A stretch of DNA of 64,000 bases from Pseudomonas antarctica (GTDB taxonomy: Bacteria; Pseudomonadota; Gammaproteobacteria; Pseudomonadales; Pseudomonadaceae), in contig NZ_UYXQ01000008.1 of assembly GCF_900624995.1 (NCBI RefSeq), positions 62,001 to 126,000 on the forward strand, written 5' to 3'. A model generated the notes under the pieces. The model worked only from the letters and a program-made list of their open reading frames with translations. It ran no database searches and was not told where the DNA came from. The translations under genes were made by a program, and so were the position numbers. Positions within the stretch are counted from its first letter, which is position 1. The number at the start of each line of letters is the position of its first letter. This document shows, in pieces, positions 29,290 to 38,726 of this stretch.

Positions 29290-29856
29290 ATGCGCCAGAA
29301 ACCCACCGTCCTCGCCCGCGAAATAGTCGCCAGTAGCCGTTTGTTCCGCGTGGAGGAAGTGCAATTGCGCTTTTCCAATGGCGTTGAACGGACCTACGAG
29401 CGCCTGGTAGGCCGCGGTGCCGGCTACGGCGCGGTGATGATCGTGGCGATGATTGATGAGGACCACGCGTTGCTGGTTGAAGAATATTGCGGCGGCACCG
29501 ACGAATATGAGTTGTCGTTGCCCAAGGGGCTGATCGAGCCCGGCGAAGACGTGCTGGCGGCCGCCGACCGTGAACTCAAGGAAGAAGCCGGTTATGGCGC
29601 GCGCCAGTTGGAACACATTACCGAGCTGTCGTTGTCGCCGGGCTACATGAGCCAGAAGATCCAGGTGGTGCTGGCCACCGACCTGTACGAAGAACGCCTG
29701 GAGGGTGATGAGCCTGAGCCAATGCGTGTAGAGAGGGTCAGCCTGCGTGAGCTGTCCCAACTGGCGCAAAACGAGCAGTTCAGCGAAGGCCGTGCCTTGG
29801 CCGCACTGTATCTGGTACGAGACCTGTTGACCCAGCGTGGAGCGTTTAGCGCATGA
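29290..29856 (+). CDS. nudE: ADP compounds hydrolase NudE
   Basis: A 188-residue Nudix hydrolase that cleaves ADP-ribose, NADH and Ap3A-type compounds. The Nudix box is seen as GLIEPGEDVLAAADRELKEEAGYG (about residues 80-103, with the GX5EX7REUXEEXGU pattern). Its stop overlaps the cysQ start by 4 bases (ATGA), a typical nudE-cysQ arrangement. Confidence 0.93.
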   Translation: MRQKPTVLAREIVASSRLFRVEEVQLRFSNGVERTYERLVGRGAGYGAVMIVAMIDEDHALLVEEYCGGTDEYELSLPKGLIEPGEDVLAAADRELKEEAGYGARQLEHITELSLSPGYMSQKIQVVLATDLYEERLEGDEPEPMRVERVSLRELSQLAQNEQFSEGRALAALYLVRDLLTQRGAFSA

Positions 29857-30689
29857 GCGAACTGTTTTTAGGCCACCCGTTTATTGCCCCTGTGATTGAG
29901 TTGGCGCGTCAGGCCGGTGAAGTGATCCTGCCGTATTGGCGCGCCGATGTGGTGGTCACCTCCAAGGCTGATGATTCGCCGGTGACGGCGGCGGACCTGG
30001 CCGCTCACCACCTGATTCTGGCGGGCCTCACCGCCCTCGATCCGAGCATTCCGGTGCTGTCCGAAGAGGACGCGGGTATCGACCAGAGTGTGCGCGCAGG
30101 CTGGCAGCGCTGGTGGTTGGTGGACCCGTTGGATGGCACCAAAGAGTTCATCGCCGGCAGCGAGGAGTTCACCGTCAACATCGCCCTGATCGAGCAAGGC
30201 CGCGTGGTGTTCGGTGTGGTGTCGATGCCGACCAGTGGCCGCTGCTACTTCGGTGGCGCGGGCCTGGGGGCCTGGCGCTCCGATGTGAATGAAGCGCCCA
30301 AGCAGATTCAAGTGCGTCAAACCCCGGCAGCGGGCGAGGCCTTTACCGTGGTGGCCAGCCGTCGCCATACCAGCCCGGAACAGGAACGCCTGCTCGACGG
30401 TTTGAGCGAAGGTCTGGGGGAGTTGAAGCTGGCTAACATCGGCAGCTCGCTCAAATTCTGCCTGTTGGCCGAGGGCAGTGCTGATTGCTACCCAAGATTG
30501 GCGCCGACTTCGCAGTGGGACACGGCTGCGGCCCAGGGTGTGTTGGAAGGCGCGGGTGGTGAGGTGTTGGAGTTGAGTGGTAAACCGTTCAGCTATCCGG
30601 CGCGGGAATCATTGTTGAACCCGTTCTTTTTGGCCTTGCCGGCGAAGGCCGCGTGGCGCGAGCGATTGCTGGCCCTGGCTCGTTCTTAA
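29853..30689 (+). CDS. cysQ: 3'(2'),5'-bisphosphate nucleotidase CysQ
   Basis: A 278-residue inositol-monophosphatase-family enzyme that removes the 3' phosphate of PAP, the by-product of sulfate assimilation. Metal-binding motifs are complete: SKADDSPVTAADLAAHH, PVLSEEDAG, WWLVDPLDGTKEFI, and the C-terminal TSQWDTAAAQGVLEGAGG. It is coupled to nudE. Confidence 0.95.
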   Translation: MSELFLGHPFIAPVIELARQAGEVILPYWRADVVVTSKADDSPVTAADLAAHHLILAGLTALDPSIPVLSEEDAGIDQSVRAGWQRWWLVDPLDGTKEFIAGSEEFTVNIALIEQGRVVFGVVSMPTSGRCYFGGAGLGAWRSDVNEAPKQIQVRQTPAAGEAFTVVASRRHTSPEQERLLDGLSEGLGELKLANIGSSLKFCLLAEGSADCYPRLAPTSQWDTAAAQGVLEGAGGEVLELSGKPFSYPARESLLNPFFLALPAKAAWRERLLALARS

Positions 30690-30707
30690 GGCCTGAACAA
30701 ATCAAAA

Positions 30708-30735
30708 TGTGGGAGGGAGCAAGCGCCTTCCCACA
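30708..30735. repeat. Short REP-like palindrome
   Basis: TGTGGGAGG and CCTTCCCACA form an inverted repeat between the convergent cysQ and thioesterase genes; it probably ends both transcripts. Confidence 0.65.
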
Positions 30736-30755
30736 TTTATTTTGTGTTGTGGCGC

Positions 30756-31211
30756 TTAGCGGTGCAGGACGTACTGGCCAGTAAAGGCCACCGCCCGCTC
30801 CTCACCGCCCTCATTCACAATCCACGTCTCCAGCGTCAATCGCGCCCGGCCGTAACGCTTGTACGTCGCCACAAAGCGCTTCCACACCTTGTCCTCTGGC
30901 GCCTGGCACACCACGGTGGCATCCCGCGTCACCGGCAGCGGATAACTGATCTGCCCTTCCTGAATCACGATATGCCCGTCTTCAATACCTGCTTCGCGCA
31001 ATTGCAGGTGCAGCCAACCCCAGCCCGCCAGCACTGCGCCGCAATAGAGGCTGCCGCCAAACATCGTGCTCTTGTGATTGATATTGGCTTGCAAGGGCAG
31101 GTGCAGCTGCAGTTGGCCGTGTTGCCAGTCGAGCACCTTGAGGCCCATTTCCCGCGTGAGGGGGATGTCGTGGTGAAGGATGGATTCCAGGTAACGGCTG
31201 TCGCGGCTCAT
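30756..31211 (-). CDS. YiiD C-terminal-type thioesterase
   Basis: A 151-residue hotdog-fold protein like the C-terminal domain of YiiD (FabP-type putative thioesterases). Key stretches are NHKSTMFGGSLYCGAVLAGW and VWKRFVATYKRYGRARLTLE. The start at 31211 has AAGAGG before it. It is 26 bases after dctD and may be read from the same transcript. Substrate unknown. Confidence 0.78.
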   Translation of the reverse strand: MSRDSRYLESILHHDIPLTREMGLKVLDWQHGQLQLHLPLQANINHKSTMFGGSLYCGAVLAGWGWLHLQLREAGIEDGHIVIQEGQISYPLPVTRDATVVCQAPEDKVWKRFVATYKRYGRARLTLETWIVNEGGEERAVAFTGQYVLHR

Positions 31212-31237
31212 GGTGGCCTCTTGGCGGATGGGCGGGG

Positions 31238-32623
31238 TCATTCGTCGTCGGCGCTGTGGCTGGCGCTGTCGGCGAAGTTCAGACCGTGCTTGCGCAGTTT
31301 GTCGTGCAGGGTTTTGCGCGGTATGCCCAAGGCTTCGGCAAGGCTGCGCACGGAGCTGTGCGGGCGGGTCAGTTCGGCGGCGATCAGGCTTTTTTCGAAC
31401 TGCTCGACCTGCTCACTCAAACCACCTGGGGTGGAAGTCAGCACGCCGGCGGCGGGGTTATCCGCTGTGGCGTCCAGTGCCAGCTCCAACCCAAGGGCAA
31501 AGCGTTCGGCTGCATTTTGCAGCTCGCGCACGTTGCCCGGCCAACTGTGGCGCAACAGCAGCGCCCGCTGGCCCGGTTGCAGCTCGTGCAAGGGTAGGCC
31601 GTGGCGGCTGCTGGCTTCGTCGGCAAAATGTTGGAACAGCATCAAGGCATCTTCACCGCGCTCGCGCAGCGGCGGAATGCGCAGCGGCGCGACGTTGAGG
31701 CGGTAATACAAGTCGGCACGGAAGCGGCCTTGATCGGCCGCCTGGCGCAGGTCTTCCTTGGTGGCGGCGATGATGCGGATATCCAGCGGGATCAGCTGAT
31801 TGCCGCCCAGGCGTTCGACCACACGCTCCTGCAATAGGCGCAGCAGCTTGACCTGCACATCCAGGCTCATGCTTTCGATTTCATCGAGAAACAGCGTGCC
31901 GCCATTGGCGAATTCGAATTTGCCGATACGGCGTTTTTGCGCGCCGGTAAACGCGCCCGGCTCATGGCCGAACAGCTCGCTTTCGACCACCGATTCGGCC
32001 AGGGCACCGGCGTTGATCGCCACAAACGGCCCGCTGCGCCGGTTCGACAGGTCATGCAGCGCACGCGCCACCACTTCCTTACCGGCACCGGTTTCGCCGA
32101 GGATCAGCACGTCGGCGCGGGTTGCGGCCAGGGCGCCGATCTGCTCGCGCAAGCGCAGCATCTGCGGCGAGTGCCCCACCAGCCGCGTGCTCAATTGCTG
32201 GCGGTCACTGAGGGCCAGGCGCAGGCTGCGGTTGTCCAGCACCAGCCGGCGCAGGGCCAGGGCGCGGCGCACGCTGTCGAGCAGCGCGTCGCTGGCGAAG
32301 GGTTTTTCCAGGAAGTCGTAAGCGCCGGCGCGCATCGCTTGCACCGCCAGCGGTACGTCGCCGTGGCCGGTGATCAACAGCACCGGCAGCTCCGGGTCCT
32401 GGCCGTGCAGTTCGGTGAGCAGCTCCAGGCCGTCCATGCCAGGCATGCGGATGTCACTGACCACCACGCCCGGCCAGTCCCGCGACAAGCGCGCGGTGAG
32501 GCCGGTGGCTTCGCCCAGAGTCAGGACGTTCAGCCCGGCCAGGTCCAGGGTCTGGCACAGGGCCTGACGCAGGTGTGGATCGTCGTCGATCAGCACCACC
32601 TGAATCTGGTTATCGATACTCAT
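31238..32623 (-). CDS. dctD: C4-dicarboxylate response regulator DctD (sigma-54 activator)
   Basis: A 461-residue NtrC-family activator. A receiver domain (VVLIDDDPHLRQAL, phospho-acceptor in VVVSDIRMPGMDG) is followed by the AAA+ sigma-54 interaction domain: Walker A GETGAGKEVVARALHD, the GAFTGA loop (GHEPGAFTGAQKRR), Walker B GGTLFLDEIE, and arginine fingers. The C-terminal Fis-type helix-turn-helix is SVRSLAEALGIPRKTLHDKL. It overlaps dctB by 4 bases and should activate a dicarboxylate transporter gene, which is not in this window. Confidence 0.92.
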   Translation of the reverse strand: MSIDNQIQVVLIDDDPHLRQALCQTLDLAGLNVLTLGEATGLTARLSRDWPGVVVSDIRMPGMDGLELLTELHGQDPELPVLLITGHGDVPLAVQAMRAGAYDFLEKPFASDALLDSVRRALALRRLVLDNRSLRLALSDRQQLSTRLVGHSPQMLRLREQIGALAATRADVLILGETGAGKEVVARALHDLSNRRSGPFVAINAGALAESVVESELFGHEPGAFTGAQKRRIGKFEFANGGTLFLDEIESMSLDVQVKLLRLLQERVVERLGGNQLIPLDIRIIAATKEDLRQAADQGRFRADLYYRLNVAPLRIPPLRERGEDALMLFQHFADEASSRHGLPLHELQPGQRALLLRHSWPGNVRELQNAAERFALGLELALDATADNPAAGVLTSTPGGLSEQVEQFEKSLIAAELTRPHSSVRSLAEALGIPRKTLHDKLRKHGLNFADSASHSADDE

Positions 32624-34428
32624 ACACTGCGGTCCTCGGACGGTTGCAGACTGACGCCCGGCGAGCCGGCACGCAATTTCAAGGTTAACAGCGCGCCGCC
32701 TTCCTTGTGGTTGGCGAACGACAAATCGCCGCCAAAGGCACGCATCAGCGTGTCACAAATCGCCAGCCCCAACCCCAAGCCTTGGGTGCGGGTCTTGGTG
32801 GTGTAGAACGGCTCGCTGGCGCGGCCCAGGGCTTCCATGCAAAAGCCTGGGCCATTGTCGCGAATGTACAGGTTGACGCCCTGTTCGGTGGCTTCGGCAC
32901 TCAGCCAGAGTTTGCGCGGTGGGCCTTTTTCGGTGAGGGCGTCGAGGGCGTTGGCCAGCAGGTTGCCGAGCACCTGGCGCAAGCGCGTTTCGCCGGCTTG
33001 CACCCACAGGGTGGCTTCCGGCAAGTCGCGGATCAGCTCGACTTCCATCGACCGCCGCCGCTTGGCCAGCAATGCCATCGCATCGTCCAAGGCTGGTTGC
33101 AGGGCGACGCTTTCCGGGGCGTGACGGTCGCGCCGAGCGAACGCGCGCAAGTGCGCGATGATTGAGGCCATGCGGCCGGTCAACTCACTGATCAGCTTGA
33201 GATTGCCGCGCGCGTCGTTGGTGCGCTCATGGTCGAGCAGGATTTCGGCGTTCTCCGCATAGCTGCGAATCGCCGCCAGCGGCTGATTGAGTTCGTGGCT
33301 GATGCTCGCCGACATGGTGCCCAGCGCTGACAGCTTGCCGGCCTGCACCAGGTCATCCTGGGCACGCACCAATTCCTGTTGGGCATGCTCGCGCTCCAGC
33401 ACTTCCTGTTTCAGGCGCCGGTTAAGGCCTTCCAGGTCACTGGTACGCTCGACCACGCGCGCTTCCAGCTCACGGCGCGCCTTGGCTTCGAAGGCGATGC
33501 GTTCCAGGTAATGCCGACGGCGTTGCATCATCAACCCGAGCAGCAACATCAGCACCAGCAATGTGGCGCCACCCACGGCCACCACCGTGCGCACCGGGCG
33601 GTTGATCAGCGAGCGCGGGGCGAGAATTTCTACGTTCCAGCCGGTTTCGGCGATGGCCGTGGACTGGCGCAGCCACGCTGTGGAGCTGAGGGCCAGCGGC
33701 TGCGGGTCGCGCGTCGGGTAGGGCTGGATGGCGATGATTGCCTGGTGTTCTTCGGCGGTCAGCGGCCGCGTCGCGCGAAACCGCCATTGCGGGCGCGAGG
33801 TGAGGATCACTACGCCGTTGTGGTCGGTGACCAGCAGTTGTTCCGGCGTATTACCCCACAGGCGTTCGGTGTGGTCCAGGTCGACCTTGACCACCAGCAC
33901 ACCGATGACGGTGTCGCCATCGCGCACGGCGGCGGCGAAGAAGTAACCGCGCTTGGCCGACGTGGTGCCCAGGCCGAAAAACCGCCCCAGGCGCCCGGCC
34001 ATGGCTTCGCTGAAGTAGGGGCGGAATGAGAAGTTGCGGCCGACAAAGCTGTCCTGTTTATCCCAGTTGGAGGTGGCGAGGGTCTTGCCGGTGGTGTCCA
34101 TCAGGTACATCACTTCCACCCCGGCCTGGGCGGCGACGTCCTTGAGCAGCAGGTTGGCGTTGACCAGGTTCGTGCTGACGTGGGGCGCATCCAGCGCGGT
34201 ACGCAGGGCCGGCAAGTCACCGAGGATCTGCGGCAATACCTCATAGCGGTGCAACGTGCCGAGCAGGTTGGCGACGTACAGATCGAGGGTTTGGCGGTTT
34301 TGCCCGGCCAACTCGCTGCGGTAATAGCGCTCGGCCAAGTGCTCCAGCGGCCACAGCAGCGGTGCCAGGCACAACGCCAACAGGGCGAGGCTGCGCCAGC
34401 GGGGTCTTCGCGGAAGGGGTGGAGTCAT
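32620..34428 (-). CDS. dctB: C4-dicarboxylate sensor kinase DctB
   Basis: A 602-residue membrane histidine kinase. It has an N-terminal membrane helix (SLALLALCLAPLLWPLEHLA), a large periplasmic double-PAS sensor domain (VMYLMDTTGKTLATSNWDKQ and GRNFSFRPYFSEAMAG, diagnostic of DctB), a second helix (VVAVGGATLLVLMLLLGLMM), a coiled-coil linker, the H-box ASISHELNQPLAAIRSY, and the ATPase boxes (LGNLLANALDAL, GLGLGLAI). It pairs with DctD. Confidence 0.93.
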   Translation of the reverse strand: MTPPLPRRPRWRSLALLALCLAPLLWPLEHLAERYYRSELAGQNRQTLDLYVANLLGTLHRYEVLPQILGDLPALRTALDAPHVSTNLVNANLLLKDVAAQAGVEVMYLMDTTGKTLATSNWDKQDSFVGRNFSFRPYFSEAMAGRLGRFFGLGTTSAKRGYFFAAAVRDGDTVIGVLVVKVDLDHTERLWGNTPEQLLVTDHNGVVILTSRPQWRFRATRPLTAEEHQAIIAIQPYPTRDPQPLALSSTAWLRQSTAIAETGWNVEILAPRSLINRPVRTVVAVGGATLLVLMLLLGLMMQRRRHYLERIAFEAKARRELEARVVERTSDLEGLNRRLKQEVLEREHAQQELVRAQDDLVQAGKLSALGTMSASISHELNQPLAAIRSYAENAEILLDHERTNDARGNLKLISELTGRMASIIAHLRAFARRDRHAPESVALQPALDDAMALLAKRRRSMEVELIRDLPEATLWVQAGETRLRQVLGNLLANALDALTEKGPPRKLWLSAEATEQGVNLYIRDNGPGFCMEALGRASEPFYTTKTRTQGLGLGLAICDTLMRAFGGDLSFANHKEGGALLTLKLRAGSPGVSLQPSEDRSV

Positions 34429-34466
34429 GGGAGATGCGCCTGTGGGGACAGGCGCATTATGCCTGA

Positions 34467-35549
34467 TTAGGCGATCAGGTCCTTGGGCTCGGTGTTGCCC
34501 AGGCGTTCACCTTGATAGCTGCCGTCCTGAACCCTGCGGCACCAATCGAGGTTATCGAGATACCACTGCACGGTTTTGCGCAGGCCGGTGTCGAAGGTTT
34601 CTTCCGGGGCCCAGCCGAGTTCGCGCTCGATCTTGCTCGCATCAATTGCGTAGCGCTGGTCGTGGCCCGGGCGGTCCTTGACGAAGGTGATCAGGTCGGT
34701 GAATTTTTCAACGCCAGCGGGGCGTTGTGGCGCCAGTTCTTCCAGCAGGCCGCAAATGCCGCGCACCACGTCGATGTTCTTCTGCTCGTTGTGACCGCCG
34801 ATGTTATAGGTCTCGCCGACCACACCGTCGGTCACGACTTTTAACAGCGCGCGGGCGTGATCCTCGACGAACAGCCAGTCGCGCACCTGCAAACCGTCAC
34901 CGTAGACCGGCAGTGGCTTGCCTGCGAGGGCGTTGAGGATCACCAGCGGGATCAACTTCTCAGGGAAGTGGAACGGCCCGTAGTTGTTCGAGCAGTTAGT
35001 CAGCAGCACGGGCAGGCCATAGGTGCGCTGCCAGGCGCGAACCAAGTGGTCGGAGGCCGCCTTGCTGGCGGAGTAAGGCGAGCTGGGCGCGTAAGGCGTG
35101 GTTTCAGTGAACAGGTCGTCCACGCCGTGCAAGTCGCCGTAGACCTCATCGGTGGAGATGTGGTGGAAGCGAAATGCGCTCTTGGCCGGCTCTTCAAGCG
35201 TGTGCCAATAAGCGCGCGTGGCTTCCAGCAGGCTGTAAGTGCCGACGATATTGGTCTGGATAAAATCCGACGGGCCGTCAATGGAGCGGTCGACATGCGA
35301 CTCGGCAGCCAGGTGCATGATCGCCTGGGGCTCAAAGCGCGCCAGTATGGCGCTGACCTTGGCCTGGTCGATGATATCGGCCTGGACGAACTCATAGCGG
35401 CTGTTGGACGCGATGTTGGTCAGCGATTCGAGGTTGCCGGCGTAGGTGAGTTTGTCCAGGTTGAGCACTTCGTGCTCGGTGTGTTGAATCAGGTGGCGGA
35501 TCAGGGCAGAGCCGATAAAACCGGCACCACCGGTGATGAGAATACGCAT
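34467..35549 (-). CDS. rfbB: dTDP-glucose 4,6-dehydratase
   Basis: A 360-residue SDR-family enzyme converting dTDP-glucose to dTDP-4-keto-6-deoxyglucose in dTDP-rhamnose-type sugar synthesis. It shows the NAD-binding [29 protein letters not shown], the Thr-Asp-Glu catalytic segment [11 protein letters not shown], and the Tyr-Lys pair in [12 protein letters not shown]. The ATG at 35549 begins [11 protein letters not shown]; a longer frame upstream is not used. The usual partners rfbA, rfbC and rfbD are absent, so it is isolated here. Confidence 0.93.
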   Translation of the reverse strand: MRILITGGAGFIGSALIRHLIQHTEHEVLNLDKLTYAGNLESLTNIASNSRYEFVQADIIDQAKVSAILARFEPQAIMHLAAESHVDRSIDGPSDFIQTNIVGTYSLLEATRAYWHTLEEPAKSAFRFHHISTDEVYGDLHGVDDLFTETTPYAPSSPYSASKAASDHLVRAWQRTYGLPVLLTNCSNNYGPFHFPEKLIPLVILNALAGKPLPVYGDGLQVRDWLFVEDHARALLKVVTDGVVGETYNIGGHNEQKNIDVVRGICGLLEELAPQRPAGVEKFTDLITFVKDRPGHDQRYAIDASKIERELGWAPEETFDTGLRKTVQWYLDNLDWCRRVQDGSYQGERLGNTEPKDLIA

Positions 35550-35701
35550 GTCGAGGGGCCTTTTCCTTAGACGGACACTGGGCGAATGAAGCATAGCTTG
35601 GGGTGTGAATTGGGCCGGTGCAAGCGCGGGATGCGTGAGGGGTTGATTAACGCCCCAGAACAATGGCGATATAGGCGCCTGATAAAACCGAGGTCGTCAC
35701 A

Positions 35702-38605
35702 ATGTTGCTCGCCACGTTGATCCATCGTGTCAGTTTGCCTTGCCCGCAAGTAAGCGCTGATGAAGCTGCGCATTTGCTCGAGCAGCATTATGGCCTCAGA
35801 GGCACCTTGCGGTCGCTGGGCAGCCAACAGGACCTCAACTACCGCATTGACAGCGCCCGTGGCCGATTTGTTTTGAAGATCTGCCGAGGTGACTACGCGG
35901 CCGTTGAGCTGCAGGCCCAGCATGGCGCTCTGAACAACCTGCAAACCCAAGTAAGGGTGCCCAAGGTGATCCGCGCACTGAGTGGTGAGGAATTGCTGAC
36001 CGTGACCGTCAACGGGCAAACCGTGCACGTGCGGGTGCTGGACTACATCGACGGCCAGCCCCTGACCCACCTGCCTCATCTGGGCCGCGACGTGATCGCA
36101 GGCTTTGGTCAACTGTGCGGGCAGGTCAGTCACGCACTTTCGCGCTTCGAACACCCGGGCCTGGACCGCACGCTGCAATGGGACCCGCGCCACGCTTACG
36201 AACTGATCACGCACCTGCTGGCTACTTTGGAAAACGTGCCCCATCGTGACGCCATCAAGCATGTGGCCGAGCAGGTAGACGCGCGCGTTCGGCCTTTGGC
36301 CGAGCACCTGCCGTGGCAGGCGGTGCACATGGACATCACCGATGATAATGTGGTCTGGCAGCGTGATGCCCAGCGGCATTGGCAGGTCCAGGGCGTGATT
36401 GATTTCGGCGATCTGGTGCACACCTGGCGCATTGCCGACCTGTCGGTAACCTGCGCAGCCTTGTTGCACCATGCTGACGGCGACCCCTTTGCCATTCTGC
36501 CGGCGATCCAGGCCTTTCATGCGGTGACGCCGCTGCAACGCGAAGAACTGCAAGCGCTGTGGCCTTTGATTCTCGCCCGCGCGGCGGTACTGGTGCTGAG
36601 CAGCGAGCAACAGCAACGTCTGGACCCGGATAACGCCTACTTATTGAAAAACGCCGAGCATGAGTGGGAGATCTTCCATGTGGCGACCTCGGTACCGGTT
36701 GAGTTGATGGACGCGGCGATTCTGCGTTGCGTCGGTGAGACCGTGTCGCCAATAACCAGCGAGGATTTCGCGCCTTTATTGCCAGGCCTGGTGGGGCGTG
36801 AGTTTGCGCTGATCGACCTGGGCGTACTCAGCCCGCATTTCGAGGCTGGCAATTGGGAGCAGCCTGGCATAGACCGTCGATTGCTGGATGAAGCGGCGGC
36901 GGTGCATGGGTTGGCGGCCAGCCGGTATGGTCAATATCGGCTGTCACGTACCTGTGCCGACAGTGCCGTCGAACCCGACACTTTCCCCCTTCATGTGGAA
37001 TTGCACCTGCCTCATGGCACCGAGTTGGAAGCGCCCTTTGGTGGCACGCTACGCCATGGCGCTGACGGTTTGCTGTGCGTGCATGACGCCCAGCTGAGTC
37101 TGCGTTTATGGGGTGTAACCACCGCGTTGAAGCCTGGCGCGGTGGTGGTAAAAGGGCAAGTTCTGGGCGAGGTTCATGCGCCACTCACCGTACAGGTATG
37201 CCGCGCCCTTATTGAGCCGCCGCTGTTCTGCACGCCGACCCGGGCGCAGGCGTGGCAGGTCCTCTGCCCGTCGCCGGCTGTGCTGCTCGGTTTGGCCTGT
37301 GATGCGCAGCCCGAGCTGGACCCCGAGGCGTTGCTGGCGCGCCGTGATGCCAGCTTCGCCCGCTCGCAAAAGCACTATTACGCCGACCCACCCCGCATCG
37401 AGCGCGGCTGGCGCAACCACCTGATCGACATGCAGGGCCGTTCCTATCTGGACATGCTCAACAACGTTGCCGTGCTGGGCCACGGCCACCCGCGGATGGC
37501 GGCGGTGGCGGCGCGGCAATGGTCGCTGCTCAACACTAATTCGCGCTTTCACTACGCCGCGATTGCCGAGTTTTCCGAGCGTTTGCTGGCGTTGGCACCG
37601 GACGGCATGGACCGGGTATTCCTGGTCAACAGCGGCACCGAGGCCAATGATCTGGCGATTCGCCTGGCTTGGGCCTACAGCGGCGGGCGCGACATGCTCA
37701 GCGTGCTGGAGGCTTACCACGGCTGGTCGGTGGCGGCGGATGCGGTGTCCACCTCGATTGCCGATAACCCGCAAGCACTGAGCAGCCGCCCGGACTGGGT
37801 GCACCCGGTGACGGCGCCGAATACCTATCGCGGCGAGTTCCGCGGGCAGGACAGTGCGCCGCACTACGTGCGAAGCGTGGAACACAACTTGGCGAAAATC
37901 GCCGCGAGTAAGCGCCAGTTGGCGGGTTTCATTTGCGAGCCGGTGTACGGCAACTCCGGTGGTATCTCCCTGCCACCGGGCTATTTGCAGCAGGTCTACG
38001 GGTTGGTGCGCGCCCAAGGCGGCGTGTGCATCGCCGATGAAGTGCAGGTCGGTTACGGCCGCATGGGTCATTTCTTCTGGGGCTTTGAAGAGCAGGGCGT
38101 GGTGCCGGACATCATCACCATGGCCAAGGGGATGGGCAACGGCCAGCCGTTGGGTGCGGTGATTACCCGGAGGGAAATCGCCGAGGCGTTGGAGGCCGAA
38201 GGGTATTTCTTCTCGTCGTCGGGCGGCAGCCCGGTCAGCTGTCGCATCGGTATGGCCGTGCTGGATGTGATGGAGGAAGAAAAGTTGTGGGAAAACGCCC
38301 AAGTGGTGGGCGGGCATTTCAAGGCGCGCCTGGAACAGTTGATTGACCGTTATCCGTTGGTGGGCGCTGTTCATGGTTCCGGTTTCTATCTGGGGCTGGA
38401 GTTGGTTCGCGACCGCCACACATTGGAACCCGCCACAGAAGAGACCACGCTGCTGTGTGAGCGCTTGCGTGAGCTGGGGATTTTCATGCAGCCGACCGGC
38501 GACTACCTCAACATCCTGAAGATCAAGCCGCCGATGGTCACCTCCAAGCGCAGCGTGGACTTTTTTGTCGACATGCTGTCGAAGGTGCTGGATGAGCAAC
38601 TGTAA
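35702..38605 (+). CDS. Kinase / M23-like / class-III PLP enzyme fusion (phospholyase-type)
   Basis: A 967-residue three-part protein. Residues about 20-330 are an aminoglycoside-phosphotransferase-like kinase (catalytic HMDITDDNVVWQ and Mg-binding IDFGDLVHTW). Residues about 440-540 resemble an M23/lysostaphin-type beta domain (VELHLPHGTELEAPFGGTLR) lacking obvious catalytic His residues. Residues about 540-967 are a class-III PLP fold (FLVNSGTEANDLAIRL, CIADEVQVGYGRMG, PLP Lys in TMAKGMGNGQPLG). In humans, hydroxylysine kinase and the phospholyases PHYKPL/ETNPPL are the separate equivalents, so a kinase plus ammonia-phospholyase sequence is the best inference. Substrate unknown. Confidence 0.8.
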   Translation: MLLATLIHRVSLPCPQVSADEAAHLLEQHYGLRGTLRSLGSQQDLNYRIDSARGRFVLKICRGDYAAVELQAQHGALNNLQTQVRVPKVIRALSGEELLTVTVNGQTVHVRVLDYIDGQPLTHLPHLGRDVIAGFGQLCGQVSHALSRFEHPGLDRTLQWDPRHAYELITHLLATLENVPHRDAIKHVAEQVDARVRPLAEHLPWQAVHMDITDDNVVWQRDAQRHWQVQGVIDFGDLVHTWRIADLSVTCAALLHHADGDPFAILPAIQAFHAVTPLQREELQALWPLILARAAVLVLSSEQQQRLDPDNAYLLKNAEHEWEIFHVATSVPVELMDAAILRCVGETVSPITSEDFAPLLPGLVGREFALIDLGVLSPHFEAGNWEQPGIDRRLLDEAAAVHGLAASRYGQYRLSRTCADSAVEPDTFPLHVELHLPHGTELEAPFGGTLRHGADGLLCVHDAQLSLRLWGVTTALKPGAVVVKGQVLGEVHAPLTVQVCRALIEPPLFCTPTRAQAWQVLCPSPAVLLGLACDAQPELDPEALLARRDASFARSQKHYYADPPRIERGWRNHLIDMQGRSYLDMLNNVAVLGHGHPRMAAVAARQWSLLNTNSRFHYAAIAEFSERLLALAPDGMDRVFLVNSGTEANDLAIRLAWAYSGGRDMLSVLEAYHGWSVAADAVSTSIADNPQALSSRPDWVHPVTAPNTYRGEFRGQDSAPHYVRSVEHNLAKIAASKRQLAGFICEPVYGNSGGISLPPGYLQQVYGLVRAQGGVCIADEVQVGYGRMGHFFWGFEEQGVVPDIITMAKGMGNGQPLGAVITRREIAEALEAEGYFFSSSGGSPVSCRIGMAVLDVMEEEKLWENAQVVGGHFKARLEQLIDRYPLVGAVHGSGFYLGLELVRDRHTLEPATEETTLLCERLRELGIFMQPTGDYLNILKIKPPMVTSKRSVDFFVDMLSKVLDEQL

Positions 38606-38726
38606 ATAATCGATTGTTATCGGCTACTAACCGTCATGTTTGCGGCCTATGATCTTTTATCACTTTTAAAGCCGATTTTTATCCGTTATAAAGTCAGCCT
38701 TCACCCCATTCGGAGTCCTGAACGCC

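Noticed and set aside
34467..35549. Part of an O-antigen or dTDP-rhamnose gene cluster
   Set aside because: No rfbA, rfbC, rfbD or glycosyltransferase gene lies on either side.
37106..38599. Long - strand open frame opposite the PLP domain of the fusion enzyme
   Set aside because: Antisense shadow; His/Arg-rich low-complexity product typical of reversed G+C-rich codons.
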